NCBI GenBank assembly: GCA_946498975.1
Contig: CAMMQC010000012.1
Span: 1 to 38,986, forward strand
Direction: 5' to 3'
Origin: an uncultured Mycoplasmatota bacterium
GTDB taxonomy: Bacteria > Bacillota_I > Bacilli_A > RF39 > UBA660
DNA: 38,986 bases
Below the pieces are notes generated by a model. That model saw nothing but the letters and a program-made list of their open reading frames with translations, ran no database searches and had not been told where the DNA came from. This document shows positions 1-5,867 of the stretch, one piece after another. A program made the translations under genes and the position numbers. How positions within the stretch are numbered: position 1 is the first letter of the stretch; every line of letters begins with the position of its first letter.

Positions 1-25
1 TAAAGTATATGCCGACTATAACTAT

Positions 26-301
26 TCACCCCTTACAAACTAGTACACAGCGATTGTCTATAGTATAAGTTCCTTTTTCTGTTTGGTTATTTTCTAAAGT
101 CAATGTATAATTGCCATTACCATCACATTCTAATATGTAATCTTCTTTACCACCTAATTCATCGCCATCTTCATCAATTTGATATATATTTTGATTTTCA
201 GTTGTTGCTATCCATTTACCTTTTAATGAAGCACTAGTACCGCATCCTGTTATGCCAATTAATAAACTTACACTTAACAAACATAAAAATAATTTTTTCA
301 T
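26..301 (-). CDS. small lipoprotein, unknown function
   Basis: A 91-residue predicted lipoprotein. The N-terminus is a type II signal peptide: MKK, a hydrophobic stretch, then the lipobox IGITGC with the acylated Cys at residue 20. The mature part is short and acidic, with 'LKGKWIATTENQ' and 'YTLTLENNQTEKGTYTI' strands. This pattern resembles small lipocalin-like or DUF-type lipoproteins in which a 'G.W' start is followed by beta strands, but I cannot name a family. It is the last gene of a minus-strand run (565-1305, 330-542, 26-301) with gaps of about 20-30 bases. It ends in TGA, so TGA is a stop codon here. The product is probably anchored on the outer face of the membrane. Confidence 0.75.
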   Translation of the reverse strand: MKKLFLCLLSVSLLIGITGCGTSASLKGKWIATTENQNIYQIDEDGDELGGKEDYILECDGNGNYTLTLENNQTEKGTYTIDNRCVLVCKG

Positions 302-329
302 ATTTTATTCACTCCCTTTCAAATACAGA

Positions 330-542
330 CTACTTTTTTGATTTATTTAGTAAAGTGGCAATGCCCCACAAAGTGCTAGAAAAACCTAATATCAAAATTG
401 GGACAAAAATCTTTAAATATACATAGAAATCATAAATTGATTCTTGCCATAATCTGTACTCAAAAAATACTCCTATACCAATTAAAATAATGATTACTGC
501 AATAACTTTTAAAATAATTGATATAATTTTTTCCTTTTTCAT
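330..542 (-). CDS. small membrane protein (two TM segments)
   Basis: About 70 residues with two hydrophobic segments, 'IISIILKVIAVIIILIGIGVF' near the N-terminus and 'FVPILILGFSSTLWGIATLL' near the C-terminus, followed by a basic tail (NKSKK). This suits a small two-pass membrane protein. An ATG at 548 is possible but is only one or two bases after the AGGAGGA ribosome binding site. The ATG at 542 has a normal gap of about 7 bases, so I chose it. The gene lies between two lipoprotein genes on the same strand and is probably co-transcribed with them. Function is unknown. Confidence 0.6.
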   Translation of the reverse strand: MKKEKIISIILKVIAVIIILIGIGVFFEYRLWQESIYDFYVYLKIFVPILILGFSSTLWGIATLLNKSKK

Positions 543-564
543 ATTCATTCCTCCTAATTTATAA

Positions 565-1305
565 TTATTGTTTGATCATTGGCTCTTGTATTTGTTCTAA
601 ACCTGTTTTAGTCGTTTCTTTAACACCTACAATAGTTGAATTTTTAAAAATATCTTCTATTTCATCTTTTACATTAGTTACATCTTCATTAATCATAAAC
701 TCAAATTCATAAGTTTTATTTTTTTCTAATGTTATATCCCATAAGTTATTTATGATAACTGTTTTTGTTTCACCTTGGAATTCATTTAATTCTACCTTAA
801 AAGAATTTCCATAAGAAACTTGATTCCCATCATCATATTGTTGTTCAGTATATTTTGATATATCTTTTACCGTATAAGTCCTTATAAAAGTATAATTGTT
901 ATTCTTACAAAAGTTTTGTTTAAACTTCATATTATCGTTTCCAATATAAATATCTTTATTACCATCTAATGTATTACATTTGATTAAAGTTATATCTCCT
1001 TTATAAATTTGAGTACCACCATCCATTAAAGTGTCTTCTAATTTTAATGTGTTTATTATTTCGTTTATAGCATTGCTATTATCTTCAATATAACTTTTTA
1101 ATTCAGCTTTTCTATCTTTCATTTCAATAGTTATATTTTCAATGCAATAAGTATAAATGTTTCTACCATCGTTTGATAAGAGCAATTTAGGTTTATTACA
1201 TTCATTTTGATTTTCATATTCGATATTAAAATTATTTTTTGAACTACAACCTGTTATTCCTAAAACTATAGCTATTATTAAAAATCCAACTATTGCCTTT
1301 TTCAT
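565..1305 (-). CDS. lipoprotein, unknown function
   Basis: A 246-residue lipoprotein and the first gene of the three-gene minus-strand operon. The signal peptide is MKKAIVGFLIIAIVLGITGC, with the lipobox ending at Cys20. The signal sequence closely resembles that of the 26-301 protein (both end GITGC), so the two may be distant paralogues. The mature domain is rich in Asn, Lys and Glu, alternates beta strands and short helices, and has several Cys residues (CIEN, LIKCNT, KQNFCKNN). No catalytic motif is recognised. The ribosome binding site is GGAGG, about 5 bases before ATG. A hairpin at 1372-1391 just upstream looks like the terminator of the preceding minus-strand gene remnant. Confidence 0.7.
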   Translation of the reverse strand: MKKAIVGFLIIAIVLGITGCSSKNNFNIEYENQNECNKPKLLLSNDGRNIYTYCIENITIEMKDRKAELKSYIEDNSNAINEIINTLKLEDTLMDGGTQIYKGDITLIKCNTLDGNKDIYIGNDNMKFKQNFCKNNNYTFIRTYTVKDISKYTEQQYDDGNQVSYGNSFKVELNEFQGETKTVIINNLWDITLEKNKTYEFEFMINEDVTNVKDEIEDIFKNSTIVGVKETTKTGLEQIQEPMIKQ

Positions 1306-1359
1306 TATATCCTCCGATACTACAAATTAATTATTGTTTAGATAATTATATCATTAAAT

Positions 1360-1391
1360 GTAAAATAAAAATAGTAGATTACAACCTACTA
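1360..1391 (-). terminator. rho-independent terminator after the XRE remnant
   Basis: On the minus strand a 6-bp stem TAGTAG/CTACTA (1372-1377 with 1386-1391) is followed by TTTTTATTTT. It closes transcription from the truncated regulator gene and isolates the lipoprotein operon that begins at 1305. Confidence 0.6.
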
Positions 1392-1414
1392 CTTAATTAT
1401 TCGATATATTAATT

Positions 1415-1519
1415 TTATTTATCTAATCTTACTAACCTTTTATATGACATCTTCCCATCAGTAAGTCCAATTAAATAATCACTACTAGTATTAAAATATA
1501 TTGCTAACTTAATTAAATA
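1415..1519 (-). pseudogene. 3' remnant of an XRE-family regulator gene
   Basis: Reading on the minus strand from just after the left attachment repeat, the frame gives 'LIKLAIYFNTSSDYLIGLTDGK' and then stops at 1415. This is the second half of a Cro/C1 HTH domain: the '(I)LKLAxYFNVSxDYLLGLTD' signature is very common in Firmicute phage-type repressors. The recognition helix and N-terminus are missing. An open frame continues upstream to 1609, but it runs through the attachment-site hairpin, so its first 40 or so residues are not a real protein. The gene was apparently truncated where the mobile element or an earlier one joined the chromosome. Its missing 5' half is not beyond the right end of the element. 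Confidence 0.55.
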
Positions 1520-1556
1520 TAAACAAAAAGCGGAGCCATAAGGCTCCTTCAGGGGG
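1520..1556. repeat. left end direct repeat (candidate attL core)
   Basis: The sequence TAAACAAAAAGCGGAGCC, a 4-base loop (ataa), then GGCTCCTTCAGGGGG. The same block occurs at 17371-17409 in the same orientation, with two extra A's and a different loop (tttc). On the minus strand it reads as a rho-independent terminator: C-rich lead, GGAGCC/GGCTCC stem, GC, then T-run. The two copies bracket a relaxase, a replication-type ATPase and an integrase, and arm-type repeats lie just inside. I therefore read them as attL and attR. Confidence 0.7.
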
Positions 1557-1657
1557 CAATTTAGTAAAAAAAGAGGATTATTAAAAATCCCCGTAATATC
1601 GACATACAATTCATTTTAAGTTTAACAAAATTTAACTAAAAAATGAGAAATTTAGCA

Positions 1658-1683
1658 CAATTTGATGGGTAGCTGATGGGTAG
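1658..1683 (+). promoter_or_regulatory. integrase arm-type repeats, left end
   Basis: CAATTTGATGGGTAG at 1658-1672 is followed one base later by TGATGGGTAG (1674-1683). The right end has the same pair at 17311-17337 with a 2-base spacer. Paired short direct repeats inside each att core are the usual arm-binding sites of the integrase N-terminal domain. The assignment is by position and repetition only. Confidence 0.6.
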
Positions 1684-1782
1684 AAATACTTATCAGATAT
1701 TCCTTTTTTTATTATTTAATGACAATATGACATTATATATAGATATGGTACCAATATTTCAAATTACAGTGTTATATAGTGG

Positions 1783-1800
1783 TATAATACTATTAGGTGA
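1783..1800 (+). promoter_or_regulatory. promoter -10 and RBS of the 1806 gene
   Basis: An extended -10 (TGGTATAAT, with TATAAT at 1783-1788) lies very close to the AGGTGA ribosome binding site at 1795-1800 and the ATG at 1806. The mRNA leader would be about ten bases. The -35 is poor, as expected for an extended -10 promoter. Confidence 0.5.
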
Positions 1801-1805
1801 TTTAA

Positions 1806-2753
1806 ATGAGTTTTGTATATGCCAGAAAATTAAAAAATAAATTCTATATATTAGCTGATTCAAAAACAACTATTTCGGACGATGACTCTGATCGACTTAA
1901 AATTAGAATTGGAGAAAAAGTATATAATGATTTAAAAAAATTTGGAGTAATAAAAAATGTAATAATCAACGAAAATATTTGTATTGCATCTGCTGGTGTT
2001 TTAGAAGACTTCAATGAATTATTAAAATATGTAGATACTCAAAAAATTAATGATATTAATTTAATATCACATCAAGCTTTAAACATTCATTTACATAATA
2101 ATAAAAGGACTGATTTTATAATAGCAAAAATTGATACAAATAAAGAATTATTAGAAATTAAAAACGGAATTATATCAAAAGTAGAAACTTCATGGCTAGG
2201 TTCATACAATTGTTTTAATATATTTCAAAACATAAGACATGATAAATTATTTAGAAATCAAATTGAAGATTCATATAGTGTACTTATAGAAGAAGATAAA
2301 AATAGAATTAATTATAATGAATTTCCACCTATAACAATAGATGATATTGAAAAAGATATAGACTTTAAAGCATTCGATAAAGCAGTAAAATCAAATACAG
2401 ATTTAACAGTTGGAGGATATATAGTAGAATGCATTGAACATCACAATAAATTTATGTATCCAGAATGCATTAATAGCACTGTAGAGAAACCACAAATTGT
2501 ACCAAGTGACGGAGAAATTAATACTTATAACGAAGCTTCCGAAGGAGGATATACATATCATGCATATGAATCAAACAATAATTTTAAATTATATATTTAT
2601 CAAATGAAAAAAGGAATTATATATGAACCAAACATTAATGATCCTAAATATAATCATTTAAGACTGCCTAAAATATATAACATGAAATTAGATGATTTCA
2701 TAAAAAATAATAATATAAAACAATCAATAACTATTAATATAGAATATGAATAA
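1806..2753 (+). CDS. candidate proteasome-fold (Ntn hydrolase-like) protein
   Basis: A 315-residue protein. Residues 1-64 resemble the start of a proteasome beta subunit or HslV. Met1 is followed by Ser2, which becomes the N-terminal residue after Met removal. Then come strand 'FVYARK', strand 'KFYILADSKTT' with Asp18 (Asp17 after Met removal, the position of the proteasome catalytic Asp), a Lys-containing segment 'FGVIKNV', and strand 'NICIASAG', which matches the '..ia.aG' strand of these enzymes. Residues 100-130 ('TDFIIAKI', then 'LLEIKNGIISK' and 'WLGS') continue the family's beta pattern. Known: Ntn hydrolases use a processed N-terminal Thr, Ser or Cys. Inferred: this is a Ser-type Ntn hydrolase or a relative with unknown substrate. 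It is a single-gene cargo unit between the left end and a degenerate second copy of that end (2761-2897). Confidence 0.6.
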   Translation: MSFVYARKLKNKFYILADSKTTISDDDSDRLKIRIGEKVYNDLKKFGVIKNVIINENICIASAGVLEDFNELLKYVDTQKINDINLISHQALNIHLHNNKRTDFIIAKIDTNKELLEIKNGIISKVETSWLGSYNCFNIFQNIRHDKLFRNQIEDSYSVLIEEDKNRINYNEFPPITIDDIEKDIDFKAFDKAVKSNTDLTVGGYIVECIEHHNKFMYPECINSTVEKPQIVPSDGEINTYNEASEGGYTYHAYESNNNFKLYIYQMKKGIIYEPNINDPKYNHLRLPKIYNMKLDDFIKNNNIKQSITINIEYE

Positions 2754-2760
2754 ATGCAAT

Positions 2761-2897
2761 AAAAAAAGAGAATCAACGGATTCCCTATAGAATCGGCATA
2801 TAACTCACATTGAGTTTATTAAATTTAAAATGTAATTATTAACACAATTTTATGAGCAATTGATGTTTATAAATACTCGTCAGCTGCTCATTTTTTT
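2761..2897. repeat. degenerate second copy of the element's left subterminal region
   Basis: This stretch aligns along its whole length with 1566-1710. Shared features in order are AAAAAAAGAG, a C-run, an 'ATCG(A/G)CATA' block, 'AGTTTA..AAATTTAA', 'CACAATTT.ATG', 'TGATG', 'ATACT..TCAG' and a final T-run. The GATGGGTAG arm repeats have decayed (ATGAGCAAT, TGATGTTTA). The core terminator-like repeat is absent. The copy directly follows the stop codon of the 1806-2753 gene. Confidence 0.6.
2853..2897 (+). terminator. probable terminator of the 1806-2753 gene
   Basis: A TGAGCA/TGCTCA stem (2853-2858 with 2885-2890) contains a further TTGA/TCAG pairing and is followed by seven T's (2891-2897). 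It lies inside the decayed left-end copy. Confidence 0.45.
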
Positions 2898-2915
2898 AAA
2901 TAATATTATACAATC

Positions 2916-3431
2916 TTATAATTGATTATATTCTTTCAATTTTCTAGAATTATCAATATTATTTGATTTAAGTATTCTATTATTAAAAGCTTCTTCTATT
3001 ATCTGAGATAATTGATATGAATTTGTTGGATAATTATATAATTTTGCATAACCTGATTTTACATTATCTAACAACCTATCAGGAATAGGAGTATTAAATT
3101 GATTACATCCTGGCAAAAAAATTCCTGCTAGTCCACTTCTTTTATTATTTTGATCATTTCTTAATGTAGAAGCTATCTCCCAATCTACATATTTTCTTTT
3201 ATAAGTTTCTTTTCCAATCATAACAATAGTAACCGTAGAATCAGTTAAATAGTTTTCCCTTATAACACGCATAGTATATTCTGGATTGTTACTATTAATT
3301 TCGGTTCCATATTCATTACCAACAATTCTTTTAATAAATGTATTCTCGTAAGAATTAGAATACTTTGTTACAAAATTACACACCTCATAATCATCTTTAT
3401 GATGATATGATATAAAAACTTTATGTTGCAT
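2916..3431 (-). CDS. TIR-like (ThsB/DUF1863-type) protein
   Basis: A 171-residue protein, most of it one TIR-like domain. The first strand 'KVFISYHHKDD' (residues 4-14) is the classic TIR start. 'TVTIVMIGKETYKRKYVDWEI' (66-86) matches strand D and the helix of the DUF1863/MTH538 TIR-like family, with Glu85 in 'DWEI' as the candidate catalytic glutamate. 'GLAGIFLPG' follows. Known: ThsB of Thoeris and related TIR-like proteins make NAD-derived signals or deplete NAD after phage infection. It is the last gene of the operon and starts one base after the stop of the 3433-4038 membrane protein, so the two are probably translationally coupled. No ThsA-like SLOG or SIR2 effector is present in the window, so this is not a canonical Thoeris pair. 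Inferred role: infection-triggered effector or signal generator. Confidence 0.75.
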   Translation of the reverse strand: MQHKVFISYHHKDDYEVCNFVTKYSNSYENTFIKRIVGNEYGTEINSNNPEYTMRVIRENYLTDSTVTIVMIGKETYKRKYVDWEIASTLRNDQNNKRSGLAGIFLPGCNQFNTPIPDRLLDNVKSGYAKLYNYPTNSYQLSQIIEEAFNNRILKSNNIDNSRKLKEYNQL

Positions 3432-3432
3432 A

Positions 3433-4038
3433 TTATTTACTCCTTATCTCATCTAATTTCATTGTTAAATCAACAATCTTTACGTTAACTTTTTTAATGT
3501 CATCAATGATTTCATTATATTTTGGATATCTTTTTTGTATTTCTTGTGGATCTTCATCAGTATTTTTTTCAAGTTCTTTTTCGTACCATTTTCTGAATCT
3601 TGCTTGATATTTGGTTAAATGATTTCTTAAATCCGTATTTAATACCTCTATTAATAGATTGACCAATTTATTCACTTCTTTATCATTGTTTCCAGCTAAT
3701 TCTTTAATAATAGTTCTAAATTGATTATATATTGAATACCAAGAATCATAAACCTCAGCAATTACATCATTTTCCGGATCAAAAGGAAGTGCTAATTTTC
3801 GAGTAATTAATTCTGTCCATGCTTTATGTGCAATTTGCTTTACTTCCTTATTGCATCCAATATCTATTGTTACACCTTTTATACATATTTGTGAAACACT
3901 TATACTTTTAACCTTTTTTATTTTTTTTATTATCTTTACAATACATAAAATACATAAAATAATTATCGGCAATAGGACTACTATATTATCTAAACCTATT
4001 GTTATTTTATATTTTGATAAAAATTTTAATATATCCAT
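3433..4038 (-). CDS. membrane-anchored partner of the TIR-like protein
   Basis: A 201-residue protein with one transmembrane helix at about residues 18-38 ('NIVVLLPIIILCILCIVKII'). A basic linker and a helical cytoplasmic domain follow. The soluble part has well-defined blocks: 'AHKAWTELITRKLALPFDPENDVIAEVYDSWY' and 'LRNHLTKYQARFRKWYEKE'. These look like a conserved family, though I cannot give a Pfam name. Spacing to the TIR gene is one base and to the DUF262 gene 24 bases, so it belongs to the same operon. Pairing of a TIR-like protein with a membrane partner fits a membrane-localised abortive defence module. That role is inference. Confidence 0.6.
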   Translation of the reverse strand: MDILKFLSKYKITIGLDNIVVLLPIIILCILCIVKIIKKIKKVKSISVSQICIKGVTIDIGCNKEVKQIAHKAWTELITRKLALPFDPENDVIAEVYDSWYSIYNQFRTIIKELAGNNDKEVNKLVNLLIEVLNTDLRNHLTKYQARFRKWYEKELEKNTDEDPQEIQKRYPKYNEIIDDIKKVNVKIVDLTMKLDEIRSK

Positions 4039-4062
4039 TTACCTCTACCCTCCTAAAATAAT

Positions 4063-5859
4063 CTATAAAGAATAATAGTATTCTTTAATCTTATTAGCCA
4101 TCAATATTCTACGTTGTTTTAAGAATTCATCAAAATCATTAACTGTCATATTTTCAAATCCATCTGGTATGCAATTGATTTTCAAATTCTGATTTAACAA
4201 TTCTTTATCAATAATTGATCCAATAGTAGCTTCACCATTTTTACATTGTTCATTTATCTCTAACATATAAGCATTTGGTGCTTTATTTGTTATTTGTAAA
4301 TTTATTTCTGTTTGTATTAATGCAAAATTAGCAATTTGATTATAAATACTCTTATTATTCTTACCGTTCTTCTGTAGATAGTCTTTAGGGAATATGTGAT
4401 GTACATCTCCTCTGCCTTCTACTAAAGTTCTTACTTTCATATCTTTAGATAAGAATGCATTATCATTTAAAGATATTTGGGCGATTAGATATGTTTTCCA
4501 ATAAGGAGAACTTGCTACAGGAGTATTAAAGTTTTCGATTAAAATACTATTCCAGAAAGCATCACCTAAACGTCTTTCTAATTCTTCATTAATATATTGA
4601 ACTAAATCTTCTGCTTCATTTAATCTTCTAATATCTAAATCAAATTGTGATTCTGGAGATGAAGTGTATCTTTGTGTAATTATAGACATAATTACCCATC
4701 TCTTAACAAGTCTTTCAATAATATTTGAAGCTATATTCCTTTCTCTTAACAGTAAAAATAAAATATATCCAAAATTTAGTACGTTTTTAGATCTTACTAA
4801 TGAATCATCTATTATTCCAGCTGATTTTAAAATCATTACATATCTTTCAAAATTAGTTTGACTAACAAAAGATTTTACTCCATCATATAATTTGTAATAA
4901 CTATCTTCTACTATATCTTCTCTATATTCTCTTGTTTCAAAATCACGACCAGATAATAATGAAACTAAATCCTGTAATTTACCTCTTTTAAACTTATAAG
5001 TAAAAGCAACTCTTAATACATCTACATAACTTGGTAAATATAAATCTTCATTCTTATCTTTTATCCAAGTGATTTTATTGAAAATGTCCTTTGAACTAAA
5101 AGCTAAATCATTATTTTTTATATTATCAAAATCAACAGGTGTTTTAGCAAAATGACAAAAATAATCAATAGTCTTTCTAATATCGTTTCCTTCATATTTT
5201 TCATTGACACTTATCTTACTCATCGCAAAATCTGCTTGAGATAAGACCACACCGGCAGAATTTATTCTAACGAATATTTCTGTAACAGTTTCAATATCAA
5301 GCATAGAACCAAGTTCAATTCTACCTATTGATATATTTTTTATAGATTGTAATTTATTAATTCTTTCGTTAACAATATTAGGATCAATTTCAAACTTATT
5401 TGCATAATTATTTATATATTCAAATAAATTTATATTTCCATTTTTCATAAATTCAGAAATATCAGGAATCCAATCTTCTTGTTTTTCTATTGCTGGATTG
5501 CAAGTCTGAAATTCTTCAGTTCTTATATTAAAAGCAATTTTAATTTTTTTCTTTTTATAATCACTATCTAAAACTTCTTTTCCAAGTAAAGCAGCAGTCA
5601 ATGCTGTAATTCTTTGTTGTCCATCTATTAATATTTGCTTACCTTCAGATGCAGTTCCATCTTTTAACTTTACATCAGGACTTTTCCAAGTAATTATATA
5701 TCCTACTGGAAATTCCTTATAAAGAGAATCTATCAAATCTCTAACTTTAGTAGTATCCCACACAAAAGGTCTTTGTATTTCAGGAATTGCAATTGTTCCA
5801 TCACTAACATATCCTAACAATGTACTGACACTAACATTATTTACTTCAAACTTAGCCAT
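4063..5859 (-). CDS. GmrSD-like DUF262/HNH nuclease
   Basis: A 598-residue protein. The N-terminal DUF262 (ParB/Srx-like NTPase) domain is marked by 'IPEIQRPFVW' (25-34) and 'ILIDGQQRITAL' with DGQQR at 79-83. The middle is helical. The C-terminus carries a DUF1524-type His-Me/HNH nuclease motif, 'DVHHIFPKDYL' (485-495), followed by 'NQIANFALIQTEIN'. GmrSD-family enzymes are type IV restriction systems that cleave modified (for example glucosylated hydroxymethylcytosine) phage DNA, and BrxU is a related fused form. Both halves are present in one chain of usual length. The gene sits 8 bases after res and 24 before the membrane partner, all one operon. A host that methylates its own DNA and also carries a modification-dependent nuclease would attack both unmodified and heavily modified phage. 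Start: ATG after TAGGAG. Confidence 0.85.
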   Translation of the reverse strand: MAKFEVNNVSVSTLLGYVSDGTIAIPEIQRPFVWDTTKVRDLIDSLYKEFPVGYIITWKSPDVKLKDGTASEGKQILIDGQQRITALTAALLGKEVLDSDYKKKKIKIAFNIRTEEFQTCNPAIEKQEDWIPDISEFMKNGNINLFEYINNYANKFEIDPNIVNERINKLQSIKNISIGRIELGSMLDIETVTEIFVRINSAGVVLSQADFAMSKISVNEKYEGNDIRKTIDYFCHFAKTPVDFDNIKNNDLAFSSKDIFNKITWIKDKNEDLYLPSYVDVLRVAFTYKFKRGKLQDLVSLLSGRDFETREYREDIVEDSYYKLYDGVKSFVSQTNFERYVMILKSAGIIDDSLVRSKNVLNFGYILFLLLRERNIASNIIERLVKRWVIMSIITQRYTSSPESQFDLDIRRLNEAEDLVQYINEELERRLGDAFWNSILIENFNTPVASSPYWKTYLIAQISLNDNAFLSKDMKVRTLVEGRGDVHHIFPKDYLQKNGKNNKSIYNQIANFALIQTEINLQITNKAPNAYMLEINEQCKNGEATIGSIIDKELLNQNLKINCIPDGFENMTVNDFDEFLKQRRILMANKIKEYYYSL

Positions 5860-5867
5860 AATTTCTC

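Noticed and set aside
2916-3431. Canonical Thoeris system
   Set aside because: A TIR-like protein is present but no ThsA (SIR2-SLOG) gene occurs anywhere in the window.
3851-4075. Plus-strand frame opposite the membrane partner gene
   Set aside because: It is the complement of the TM-encoding AT-rich segment; hydrophobic composition is expected by chance and no RBS is present.
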